Part shown: positions 12,945 through 24,740 of the stretch, in pieces | How positions within the stretch are numbered: the first letter of the stretch is position 1 | How the letters are laid out: the number at the start of each line of letters is the position of its first letter | Source of the DNA: Cristatella mucedo | Taxonomy: Eukaryota > Bryozoa > Phylactolaemata > Cristatellidae | Assembly (NCBI GenBank): GCA_009760855.2 | Contig: WPIO01000002.1 | Coordinates: forward strand, 8,577,501 to 8,641,500 | Length of the DNA stretch: 64,000 nucleotides | Reading direction: 5' to 3' | Notes under the pieces: generated by a model | Told to the model about the DNA's origin: nothing | Database searches by the model: none | Seen by the model: only the letters and a program-made list of their open reading frames with translations | Position numbers and translations under genes: made by a program

Positions 12945-12962
12945 ATATATATATATATATAT
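12883..12962. repeat. (TA)n microsatellite
   Basis: About 80 bp of TA with a short GTATG interruption near 12937. Translations across it (Tyr-Ile repeats) are artefacts. Confidence 0.93.
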
Positions 12963-14640
12963 CATATACCTTCGATGCTGGTACTGGTACTGGGTGTGGA
13001 GCCGAGGCAGAGGCTCGTTGTACTAGCTCAGCAGACGAAATAGCGCTGCATAATGATTTTAAAGACTTCATCTTTACTTACGAATTCTTATAAATCTCGG
13101 CTGAACAGACTTGGATGCAAATCGGCACAATGCATCGAGTCGAAAAAACTCGCCCAGAGCCAAATCAGCTAGTGGCAAAAATAGGCCAACAGATTGGACG
13201 CTGCTTTGAAGCATCTGCCAATTCTTTGGCAGTCTTTTACTTTCATCATTTCATTTGCAGCAGCGATGCGCCGAAATGAACCGGCAGTACAAACACTGAT
13301 GCGATTTGCCCCAGTCTCGCCGGGCCCGAGCGTATTCAAGTCACTATAGAGTTCATGAACGGCGAACAATAATTCGGTAATCGTAAGGTGACGGATCTAG
13401 CACGCTTCCATGTAACTACGCAGGTGGACAGTGCAGTGAATGCATCTATGCTGCATTGACAACCTGGAAAACAGGGTTTTCCTTCAAGGAAGTCGGCCGT
13501 CCCCGGAAGCAGTTCGCACAGCACAGATCAGCTCCCTGCCAGTAAGCCCTTGATCACTGGCGCTTCTGAGGAGCGCTGGTCGGCCAGAGCACTTCTGTAG
13601 GCGAGGCGGAGCATTGGTGGTGGCATTGATTCTGTCCGGCTGCAGTGAGTCCCAAAAGTGCATTTACGTGGCACACAGTAGATGCCCATTAAAATAACCG
13701 GCTGGCGCTCGATCGATAATGCTCCTGAAGAAAAACGATCAAAAAAGCAGCTTCCGAGAAGGAAGCAATGTTGGGGTTTCCTTGGTTAAAGCGACAGCAT
13801 GGTTCGAATTTCTGAGACAGCGAACCAGGCATTCAGCTCTGGCACTGCAGCGGCCAAATTGAGAGTCCCCTGCGCCCGCCAGGCCGCGACTAAAGCTCAC
13901 CTTAGGGCGTTGGTCCAACCCCCGAGTAAAACCATCCCCCATACGATCGGTATTGGTCTTATGGCGCCCGATTGTCGCACCGATTAGGACGACGGCGGCT
14001 CCTTTGCCGCCGAAGAGACCGTGACTACGCGCGCGACTTCGTGCCGGCTTCGATTTTCTTTTTAGAGCGAGATGCGGACCTATGGCGGTCGCTGCTGAAA
14101 ACGCGCCGCTGTCTATTACTCGCCGGGCCCTCGCGGTGACCCTGACGTTTGTAGCCCTTAGACACTTGGCAAAGGCGCACGCTCCACGCTCCCTCCGATC
14201 GCTGCGGCTTGTTGGCCAGCAGCCAGTTCCGGCCTCAATCTGGGAACGGCATGGAACTGAAGTTAGCCAGCTCGCCGACGAGCGTAATTTAAAGCATCTG
14301 GCAATGCCACAGCAGCAAATAGCAACTCCAATTTTGCTACGGACCTAGCCTCAGATCTCTCGCTGCATTCAAACAGGTCAATCTCTCGTAACTACCTTGC
14401 AGCATGAATTGCTAACATTTCCGCTAGGATGGCGGAAAGCTATCTCAAACTGTGTCACAATGAAACTCGGAAAACTTACTCTTACTTAAAAATTGAAAAC
14501 GATGCCCAAGACGGGATCTATCAGTGCGTTCTTACAATACCGTGCTCTCTTTCAAAGCTACTACTAGATTGAAATTTCAGCTCCACTCTGTCAAGCCTGC
14601 CTAGTTGCAGCTAGGCACATTGCAAACGTGTGGGCCTTCT
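12963..14640. other. No recognisable gene
   Basis: 13500-14350 is GC/CpG-rich with short open frames. No coding sequence can be supported and no family repeat is seen. Confidence 0.4.
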
Positions 14641-14735
14641 TGAATAATGGTAATAGCAATAATAATAATGAAAAGAAATTCGTACAGAACCCGAGAACTC
14701 AATCTCTACTCAGACACTTTATAAATCGCTTCAAG
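14641..14735 (-). mobile_element. Solo LINE 3' tail
   Basis: AATAATAATG repeat followed by GAGAACTCAATCTCTACTCAG and ACTTTATAA, i.e. the minus-strand form of the LINE tail with its ATT-type terminal repeat at the left. Confidence 0.6.
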
Positions 14736-15384
14736 AGAAGCAATAACCAATAAGTAGCGAAAAGCAAGGTATCCAGCATACACAATTCCATAGTTATCTA
14801 TCTATCTAATTTATCTATCTAACTACTCCATAGTTATCATACGAAGGCAAGCATGCAACGTAAAAGCACGTAGAAGACTCGCGACCGTCTGGAAAAAGTT
14901 CTGGAAAAAGACTCCCGGCTATCAACAATTAAATTAATCATGCACAGGTCAACAAAAGGGCTCAGGATCAAAGACAGGTCCAATCGGGAGCTATACCAAA
15001 GCGTGTCGCCGCTACGCTTAGTCAGGACGTGCAAGAGGTTGTATTTCGAGAAACCACATAAGATCACAATGCACTCCGATAGAATAAAGGCTTAAATAAT
15101 AATAGAATAAATGCTTAAATATATTATAATCGGAATACAGGCTCGAATAGAATACAGGCTAAGCAGGAATCAAACAGGGTTTTTTAAGTTTCTTCTTAAT
15201 TCTGCCAAATGAGAACAAAATGTGACGGACGGAAGTTAGTTGCATGCTTTGGGAGCAAGACTTGATGAAAATAGCTGTCTCTTGGAAATATTAAGGTAGT
15301 AAGCAGGGCTCAAGAAGTCGGCTAGAATACGAAGAGTAGGTGAGGCAACGGGAGGTTTCGAGTGACACGTGACTCAGTTTATTT
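14736..15384. other. AT-rich sequence with short tandem repeats
   Basis: Contains an ATCT tetranucleotide repeat at about 14801-14823 and a short duplication of AATAGAATAAAGGCTTAAAT type at about 15080-15120. No gene seen. Confidence 0.45.
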
Positions 15385-16660
<1,276 letters not shown>

Positions 16661-17104
16661 TAGAATTTACGCCTAGGTTTGAAGGTTAGACAGAAGAGTT
16701 GAATTGAAATGCCACTACTCGTTTTACTGTCTTCGAAAATAACGTCAGTTTTGAGACTGGGCGGAAGTTGCCTTACCTCTCTTGGCGTTATTACATTACA
16801 TTACACTGGTCCAGTGTCGGCATCCTCATTATGTGACCCGGCGACAGCCTCTTTGAAAGATGCCGAGACATAGCTCGAGTCAAAAAGATTTACTATGTTA
16901 GTTAGGCAGGGCCACACTAAGTCAAGTCTTTATCTTGCGTACCTTGTTCTTCCTCAGTATCCATCTACAAGCCTTTACCTGCTGCCTTGACTTTGAAGGT
17001 AATCTCGGTGTCTATGACGAGTACTTGTCCTCTAGACTCTATATCTACTGTTCTCCTTATGAGGGGCCGTCGGAGAAGATTTCATTTTGGATACCTCCAC
17101 CAAA

Positions 17105-17500
17105 CTGGTCCGTGCTTTGTGGCATCTCGCTTTGACTTCTGCAAGTCACTACTCTTGGATTTTCTGGGCCTGTGTAAGAAAATTACCTTTGGTATAACAA
17201 CTTTACCGCTAGGCACGCGTGTCGTAAACGTCGCAACAGCCAAGCTAATCGATAGTTACCGATTAGCAGAGTCTGCTGCATCAAGCAGCGCATCGCCTAC
17301 AAGGTTCTGCGACTCACTTTTAGGTACCTTCATCCTCTTGTACCGGATTTACTATCCTAAATACTGCAAGTTCACGTTTCGCATCCTGCCGCCAGCTCTT
17401 TCGAGAAAAGACGTTTAGCTGCACCTCCAAGCCACAGAAAGAGTGCCACTCTCGAGTGCTTTGAAGACTAGCCCTTCAATACGCAAGCTCCCAAAACCTG
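17105..17500 (+). mobile_element. CR1/L2-like LINE, decayed 3' RT fragment
   Basis: In the plus strand, 'VASRFDFCKSLLLDF' matches the family's 'VTSRLDFCNSLLAGL', followed by 'RIAYKVLRLTFRYLHPL' (family: 'RIDFKVLSLTFRYLYS') and a segment GCTTTGAAGAC...GCTCCCAAAACCTG matching the C-terminal region. Heavily mutated. Confidence 0.6.
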
Positions 17501-18676
17501 CCACGTGCTACTGACTGTCGCCACAGCATTTCTAGCGTTTGGGCGCGACGAACATAACAGGGAAAGAGTCAGTCAAACCACATTGATCTCTCTGTTCCTC
17601 ACTCGATCCGATCCCAGAATTTCCCCTCGATTGCATTGGCGTGCTGACACTGTGCATGCTATCGACAAGCGAGTGGCGTGCTTCATGCCAAACATTTTTC
17701 AAGCGCTCATTACGAGATTTCCGCCCATATTGTTGTACTAATGTCTAAGGATCGTCAGTAATTCCTTTAATTAGTGAGTTTTTTAATTAAAGCTAGTCCC
17801 TGAGCGGCTCCTTCAAGCTGCAATCGCCGACAATTTGCTGAAAGCACAGAGACGACTGACTTGGGAACGGCGAGTACCTTTGCCTCTGTTGCAGCTTACC
17901 GACAGATTATTTTAATGAGAGGCATCTTCTTGCGAAGGTACCTTATAGCAAAGTTCTTCTCCCGGTTTGACATGTGAATAGGAGGCCTATATCATAATGT
18001 ACCGAGTTACCAATATTAAGGTCAGCGGAGCCAGTTTTTGCTCGCTCAAAAGTACTGCATACAAGCTTGTGCAGCTCTTTATTTTACTTGTGCGAAGGAA
18101 ACTCGGGCACATTTCAAATTAAAGCGACCTTGTAGGCAGCTGGCAAAGATGAAAAAGGATTTACCAAAGCTCTGCGGCCTAAAATTGCTGTTAGACAGCC
18201 CACTGCCCCTATTAAGAAACAATCAGCCTTGACATAAAGGAAGAAGCTAGCACCATAGCATTCAGCTTACAGCTGGCTCTGCACACATTCGATTCGTTTA
18301 ATCAAAGTGCAGTTCAACTAATGGCTAATCGACGAACCTAAATTGCCTTGTGCAAATTTTCTGCCGAACTGACCTGCTGGTCCTACATCGGCTGCCTTCT
18401 CACTCAAAGTCTAGGTGGAGCTGATGTACTCGCTCGCTCGCTGCCTTGGGAGTTGGCAGCGTGCAGTACGCATGGACCTGCTCGCTGGACCTCTGCAAGC
18501 TTTCGGCTTTATGGACGTCGCGACTGACGATCCTCAGCCGCTTCATGCATCGCCGCAGCCGCCAAGCCGCTAGGCGGCGCTAAAATAAAAATTATTGATA
18601 CGATTAATCCGTAAAGCGCCACAAGAGAACTTGGACATCAATTCAGGCGCTTCATTTGTACAGCGAGACTCGAGCG

Positions 18677-18695
18677 CCCCCCCCCCCCCCCCCCC
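18677..18695. repeat. Poly-C tract (19 bp)
   Basis: Homopolymer C run next to a GC-rich segment. Length uncertain in assembly. Confidence 0.9.
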
Positions 18696-18882
18696 GCCGA
18701 CCGCGGTCATCGAATACATTAACCTTGACCTCGGTCCTTAAAGGCGAGCATCTTACCGCACTGCTACTCTCTTAGGTGTCGTTCTAGAACGCTCGCTCGG
18801 GATGCCCGCGGCTTCGCCTCGCCTGCTTCAGCCTCTCGCATTTGTACGTGTCGAGCTTTCTTTCCTCGTTCTCTTCTTTTCC

Positions 18883-18918
18883 GCAATTGCTATTGCGTAA
18901 TTGCTATTGCGTAATGCG
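18883..18918. repeat. Short tandem repeat, 14-bp unit
   Basis: AATTGCTATTGCGT occurs twice in tandem, followed by a partial AATGCGTAA. Confidence 0.75.
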
Positions 18919-19307
18919 TAACTGCTAGTGGCTGCACTCGCGGCGGCGCAGGGTGCGGAGCTGCGGCCGTCTGGAAATTAGGCCGCTGACGTCGGGCTCA
19001 TCGAATCGGGCCGGGGGGGGGCGCTACTCGCTAGTTGGCTGCTTGGCGCCCCGAAATGCCGGCGACGCCATTCCAACGGCAAGCAGCGGGGAGTCGTACC
19101 ATTTGGCCTGCAGCGGGCCGTTCGCAATAGCGAAAGAACCGAGCTGTCGGGCCGCGACGACGACGGCGCAGGGCGGCGGTGAGCTGCCCAGCATTCAAAT
19201 GCTGCGCCCCGGAAGCGGGACACGTCCGCAGCGGCCGCTTCGAGCAGACGTCGCGGTGAAAATAAGCGGAGCCTTTTCATGACCACAAGCCTAATTTTTT
19301 TTTGCAT

Positions 19308-19334
19308 ATCCTTATTGTTATTATTGTTATTATA
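19308..19334. repeat. (TTATTG)n-type repeat
   Basis: Short run of TTATTG/TTATTA units. Confidence 0.7.
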
Positions 19335-19818
19335 CGCCCACACTGTAGCACCCACGCAACTGCGAAGCCGAGCACTAGGTTAGTGCAAATTGATTTCGAC
19401 TTTTGCCGAGTGCTTAAGCTAAGCAACGGCTCTGCTGGGTACTGTAATGAGCTGGTTATAGGTCTATACGGACTTATTAACACTTATAAGCCGGCTTGCA
19501 GAAGCTATCGACTTGCCTACTGATGCAATAGCCAGAGAGTTTACAAATTTGATTTATTTTGAGTGAGCATAGCTTCCTTGGACGTAAGATGGAGTCAGTT
19601 CACTGCAAAAAATCCATGAATGTAACGTAATATAAGTACATCTATAACTCCATTAAGCTGTAACCACGCAGAAGTTCGTCCCCTGGTTCTCTACCGGTGG
19701 ACTGTGTGATGCAGTGCTGCAGTGCGGTTAAAACACAGGCGGCCACAACTGGGTGCCGAAAGCAACAGTTTACTGTGGGCCTGTTAGTAGTGGTTACGCG
19801 CCGGTGCAAGCGCTTTAC

Positions 19819-19972
19819 GCGGCGCGTACCGGACCGACGGAGTTAACTGAAAGAACTCCCGAAGCCCGAGTATAACCAACTACCCTGTGCGTTTAGGCGG
19901 CGCGTACCGGACCGACGGAGTTAACTACACGACCTCCCGAAGCCCGCGTATTGTAAACTATCCTATGCGCGC
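19819..19972. repeat. Two tandem copies of a 78-bp unit
   Basis: GCGGCGCGTACCGGACCGAC starts at 19819 and again at 19897. Both copies continue through GGAGTTAACT, CTCCCGAAGCCCG and GTAT. The cores are nearly identical, while short stretches between them differ. The unit is GC-rich and does not keep one open frame across both copies. Function unknown. Confidence 0.85.
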
Positions 19973-21130
19973 GTCGCTAGCGATTGTGAAGGCGGGTTGC
20001 TACAGCACCCCAAGATACGAGCGGCTGAGTAGCCGGCAGAACACAACTGAGCAGTCTAAGTTGCACTTAGCTGTTCGTCGCCGCAGGTTCGTCTCTCGTG
20101 CTCTCGAAGCGTAGTCTCGCATCGACTACCAAGCTGCAGCCCTGAGCTCTGTCAGTCGTCTCGTTTATATATCTCTCTCTTCCCGCCCTCTTGACCTTGA
20201 GCGTAGCTATTTTTGTCGGACCCTAGCTCTCGGTGTCCGTCCTCGGCCTATTCGCGTCTTCCTGTAATTTATTAGACGGCTCCTCCGCCAGCTTGCCATC
20301 CTTTCGCTCTTTGTCTAACGGAGCACGGTAGTCGGTCCACATCCTGACCGCTCTTTGTCTACCCAAGCTCCATTCTAACCTGAGCGGATCTCGCTGTCAA
20401 ACTGACGCCTCGCTCCGCTCCCGGTTTAACTAACGTGTCCCCTACCCAATTCTTCTTGGCTAGTCCGCCCGCTACGGTTGCTCTAGGTACCCTAGTCAGA
20501 CCCACTAAGGCAAGGGCTAATATCGCGGCTAGCCTGAGAGCTGCTCCGTTGCAAAGCCACAAGTCTAAGTGAGTGCTTCGCGGAAGAAAGTTTCTTTTAG
20601 CACACTCACAGCTTCAATAGCTTTCGGTAAGGTAGCCAGCAGACTTCATCATAGGTAAAAAAAAGAGAAACTGAGAAGCATAGCTGAGCTAGGAATGAAG
20701 TCGAAGACGTGATTAGCATGGAAGAAGCAGCTCAGGATGGTAGCGAGATACGCACTCCAGTCCTTCTTTAGCTGCAATTTGAATACGTCGGCTAAACAGA
20801 AAGATCGGTAAAGAATTTTCTACACTAATGCTGACTTGGCCCGTTGCACTAACTTTCTCGATGTGAAATCGCAAATGGATATTCATGTTGCCCTTGCTGG
20901 TCCACAGGGTGAAAAACTGAAAGCTGGTAATTTGAAAAATGTATAAAAATTAGTTGAATTTCAGTGACAATAATATCGCGTTTGGTTAGCAGCAAGCTGC
21001 AGCTAGCTAGCAAAGGCTGCTGGAACACAGTTTGTAACTACGAATTGTGAAAATCAACACGTTAGTCAGAGTTGAGTGGACCTTTACTTAGCAGACCTTC
21101 GCTATTGGCAATACGAGCACATATAAATAC
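19973..21130. other. No recognisable gene
   Basis: 19973-20570 is GC-rich and open in several frames without recognisable domains. 20570-21130 is AT-richer and featureless to me. Confidence 0.4.
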
Positions 21131-21160
21131 AGGAAATGACAGGAAATGACAGGAAATGAG
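21131..21160. repeat. Tandem repeat AGGAAATGAC x3
   Basis: Three 10-bp units (the last ends in G instead of C), directly abutting the left inverted end of the possible transposon. Confidence 0.85.
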
Positions 21161-21970
21161 CCCGATGGCGGTAACCCTGGTTACCGCGGTAACCCTGGTG
21201 CGCCCGGCTTGCAATGACTACCTGATTATTGATCCAAGTTACGTGCAAATAGGCTAAAAATGTCAAGTTCTATTCGTCAGCAGGAAGACAGTGATTTCGA
21301 AGACGGTGGTTTTTATTGCCCAAGTGCGCAGCGGCTGACCAGATCCCGGGCAAGGATCCAGGGCTCGATCATGAAAATTGAGCCTATTTTTCGAAAAATA
21401 GCTCAAGATTGATGGCTGATTTGGGACAGCTGCCGGTGCCTTCTTCGGGCGCCCCGCAGAGCGTATCTGCACGCCCGGAGCAGCCTTCAGCGCTAATGCT
21501 CTCTTTGTTCTGCCACGAGTCTGCGCCATGTCGGATGCCGCCGCCAACGGCCTGCCAATATTGTCAGGATCTTCGTCCACACTAACAGCAATACTAACCA
21601 GGCGTCCACTGGCGCTGCGATTCCGGACCTCCTGCATAATCTTTTCAGACCAGCGGGTGGCAATGCAGTTCCCGATAATGCTCTCAAGAACTTGCACACC
21701 AGTTCCCTTGTGTTGTTGAGAACATCATTGCCAGCATCTTTTATATAGTCATTATAGCCAACTTAGCGTGCACCTTTTCATGGAGCTCTTTCTCGCATAG
21801 CTCTTCAGATTGCTTCGACATAATTCTGACGGTGCTGCTCCTGAATCAGGTCAACGGCTTTTTTGACTTCGAAACGCTATATTTTCTAGAGCAGCTATCC
21901 GCAAAATAAATAATTAATTTCGATTGTAGTTGTGGAAATTCGGTAGCCCGGGTTACCGCCACCGGCCTCA
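21157..21970. mobile_element. Possible DNA transposon with inverted ends
   Basis: The left end (21157-21186, plus strand) and the right end (21970-21941, minus strand) read inward as nearly the same 30-bp sequence: TGAG, then GGCGGTAACCC, then TACCG, with about four mismatches. The 814-bp interior contains a minus-strand frame at 21263-21697 with basic segments (RGRTKRA, GRPKKA) and QPSILSYF. I see no certain target-site duplication and no complete transposase, so a non-autonomous or decayed element, or a chance inverted repeat in GC-rich DNA, are both possible. Confidence 0.4.
21263..21697 (-). CDS. Unknown 144-aa frame inside the inverted-repeat element
   Basis: Open frame of 144 codons lying wholly between the two inverted ends. 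The middle (residues about 60-105) is Lys/Arg/Ala/Pro-rich with RGRTKRA and a GRPKKA segment like an AT-hook. It is followed by QPSILSYF, which fits the PCNA-binding (PIP-box) pattern QxxIxxYF. QxxL/IxxFF-like segments also occur near the N-terminus of some hAT-type transposases. No catalytic domain is visible. It may be a transposase remnant or a chance frame in GC-rich DNA, and I cannot assign a function. Confidence 0.25.
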   Translation of the reverse strand: MQVLESIIGNCIATRWSEKIMQEVRNRSASGRLVSIAVSVDEDPDNIGRPLAAASDMAQTRGRTKRALALKAAPGVQIRSAGRPKKAPAAVPNQPSILSYFSKNRLNFHDRALDPCPGSGQPLRTWAIKTTVFEITVFLLTNRT

Positions 21971-23439
21971 AATGTTACCCTTCCGGTAGCCGACCGCATC
22001 CAGTGGATCCGGTACCCGGTTTGACTCGCTAATTTTTTTATTGAAGACCACGAATAGGCCATCCCGAGTCGCGCTTTGTACTTCAAGCCACGCGCGGACT
22101 TTTTCGGGTTCTGTCACGGACGGTTCCGTCGCACTTGCATTCACATATATTGTTAGTCGAGCTGCACAGAGAAAGCAAGAGCACATCGAGCACACACTGC
22201 ATGCTGGCGGCCAAGCTCCTACTAAGTAGCAGGAAATGTTACACAGAAATAGCTGGCTGTCTGTCTCCGGTTGTTAGCATTACTTAGGCTGGCTTTGTTG
22301 GAGTGCATTTTCAAGAGCAGGGGTGGCGATACAATATCGTTAGTCTATCCACTGTCGTTTGGTGAGCGGTAGTTCGGTATCAGACCACGCTTGGAATGCA
22401 ATTCCCTTAGACTGCTTACCATGACTTGCCTGGTAGGACTTCGAGACGTTGTTGGGTACTTAAGAAGGTACGGTGGTCAAACAGAGCCGCTGCAATGCGA
22501 TGATTGTCCAAGTGTAAGGAATTAAGCCCATCACCGCAATTATAAGCAAAAACGAAGCGAAACACGGTTTTCAATAAAATGACAAGAGTAGTGCATGCCT
22601 CATATTCTCCTTTTCTTATGTCTTGACAATTCTAACAGCTCTAACTCAGTGAAAGACTTCCTTAGCTTTAATATGCCACATTTTTATTTTAATTGCCAGT
22701 CTCATTGGTGCCCTGATTTTTTCCACGGCCAGCAGTGTTAACTTTAGGTCAGCGTTTGCTAGTAGTGCTACAAGTTAGCTCTTCTGTTGGTGAACGTCTA
22801 CTTCCGCATGGATTAAAAGTCATTTTTGAGTGACATCAAGTTTACAAGTTTAACATTAAACAATTATTTCCCCTTAGCTTAGCGTTCAGCTACCTACGGT
22901 TGAATAAATTTCGGTTGTGCTACAGTTATAAATATTATTCTAATAATCATAATTCGTATAGCACCCAAAGGAAGCATGGTAATTGATTAATGAAAGCCTA
23001 GATAGTTTCAATCTGAAAGTTGCAATTTGACTAAGTGTGCAGTTTCTAGTTTTTTGTGAAGGTAATCATTCGAGGCAATGGCCGATCACGAATGAGTTGG
23101 CTTTCAGGCCTGCAATCTGAGCTCGGTCGAGTGCTGACTCGGCTTGGTCAGTGGCTGTTTGCAGAATCGCCACTTCTCGATGGATCAAAATACCGAAGGT
23201 CAGAATTATATCCGGCTGCATTTGATTTTGCACAAACTCAATTTTCGAATGCCAGCCCCGAAGAAGAGGTTTTCTGCTTCACTCTGCATGATTGAGTGCA
23301 CGCTAATAACTAAGAGTTCTATCCAAACGCGGACCTAAGTGTCAGTGGCTCTTTTATTCCTCGATGCTGTCTGTGCATGATAACTGTGTAGCTTACCATA
23401 ATTTTCAAATCATTACAACCCGTTGGCCCTCGTTCTCTT
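21971..23439. other. No recognisable gene
   Basis: 21971-22210 is GC-rich, then AT-rich. A minus-strand frame at 21968-22195 is open but unrecognised. No repeat family identified. Confidence 0.4.
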
Positions 23440-23800
23440 GCTTCTCTTTCAGGGAGTTCCAAAGCGTTCGAATAGAGACACCGCTCTTATTAGGCGCTAT
23501 ATAAAAAACATGTTCTCATATAAGGATAGGACGTGAGGTGGAGGCCGTCTTCACGAGGTAAATAAGATTTTTAAGCAGTCATCGACGAGGAAACCTACGA
23601 TCCTTGCCCATCGGGGCCGTGCGCAAAGCAGTACTACTAATAGAAATTGCGAACTCTCTCTTTGTTCAGCAGCACGCTTGGGGTGTGCTATGAGGACGAG
23701 TTTGGTCTATCCTTGTTTAGCTTTAGGTACAGCTTGCTATTCACCAAAGAATTCACCAAAGAATTCACCAAAGAATTCACCAAAGAATTCACCAAAGAAA
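23440..23800 (-). mobile_element. LINE fragment (second CR1/L2-like family)
   Basis: Minus-strand remnant similar to the one at 24210-24740: an 'LKLNKDRPNS' segment equivalent to 'LKLNDDKTEL', followed by RT thumb-region remnants. The CACCAAAGAAT segment shared by the two copies has expanded here into a 12-bp tandem array. Confidence 0.5.
23739..23798. repeat. 12-bp tandem repeat (AATTCACCAAAG)n
   Basis: About five near-perfect units. A single related unit (AAATCACCAAAG) is found at the homologous position in the neighbouring LINE copy near 24625, so the array grew from LINE sequence. Confidence 0.85.
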
Positions 23801-24209
23801 GACGTAACGCTTATACGCCTTTACGCCTAAAAATCGAGAAGCATAGCTCAATCAGGAGAGCAGTTGAGGAAGTTAGTTGTATGTAAGTAGCACCTCAGGA
23901 CGGCTGGATTGGCTGTGCCGCAGTCACCATCAGAAAAAAGAAGTCTTTGCGTACGAGCTACCGTAACGAGTTGCCCAGTCTGAGAACTGCAGAGCCGCTG
24001 CTTATGTGGCCCTGCAGGTCCTCAAGTGAAAGAAGAAGACTGCCAATTTACGGTTCATAAATGATCTGAGTGAGGGTGGAAGAAGGAAGCTGGAACTGGT
24101 GCATCCGTTCAGCGAGGCACGACGGAGTCAGCGTCACGTGGTCATCCTTAGGGATCGCAGTTAGAGTTATTCATTGATCAACCGGACGGATTGCGGCACC
24201 TTCAGCAAA

Positions 24210-24740
24210 GGAGACACGCAGCATAAACGTCAGAACTTATTATTTTTTTACTAGACTTGCAACCGTATTCATCACCAGCTTCTGAGGATTGCCGATTTTT
24301 TGAGGCAGCCCAAGCGAAGCTGATCTGCAGTAGCCGAGCGTACAAAGAACCGGGGAGCTTTGTATATCTTTAGAAAGGCGCGGTAACAGAGAGTCCCTAA
24401 TCGTGTAGAGGGAGCGGACGTAATAGTATCCTTCAAGGCAATTTTTTCATCACTTATCCTAGTTTAAGCAGTTATCAAAGATGAAAACATCATTGCGAAC
24501 ACTTAGAGATAGTCGCACGAAGGTATCGCCGATTGGAATAGCAAAGTCTTCCTTTCCAGCCTCTCGCTCGGCAGCTTCTATGAATAAGAGTTCAGTTTTA
24601 TCATCGTTTAGTTTAAGGTAGCAAATCACCAAAGAATGAATATACGCATTCTTGCCTTTGCGGTATTCGGCGGCTCATGTGAATGGAGAATATTTCTCAA
24701 ATAAAAAACGACCTACAGCCGTATTCATTGAGAGCTTAAA
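24210..24740 (-). mobile_element. LINE fragment (second CR1/L2-like family)
   Basis: The minus strand encodes the end of a non-LTR reverse transcriptase: 'CYLKLNDDKTELLFIEA', then 'IPIGDTFVRLSLSVRNDVF', 'YYYVRSLYTIRDSL' and, after a gap, 'LGLPQKIGNPQKLVMNT'. This is the typical order of CR1/L2-type elements (KLNxDKTE ... SVRNLGVxFD ... IRDSL ... GLPQK ... MNTAAR). It is frameshifted and differs from the main LINE family in the window. Confidence 0.7.

Larger units (their letters stand above)
17501..19818. other. No recognisable gene
   Basis: Mixed composition. 18420-18560 and 18780-19270 are GC/CpG-rich. It holds a poly-C run and short tandem repeats listed separately. A possible tRNA-like remnant at about 18700-18770 is too decayed to call. 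Confidence 0.4.

Noticed and set aside
20359-20562. 67-codon minus-strand frame with a hydrophobic Ala/Leu start
   Set aside because: It looks a little like a signal peptide, but it lies in GC-rich DNA where several frames are open, and no downstream exon or domain follows.
23739-23798. CRISPR-like array
   Set aside because: Units are only 12 bp and directly adjacent with no spacers, inside a LINE in a eukaryotic genome.
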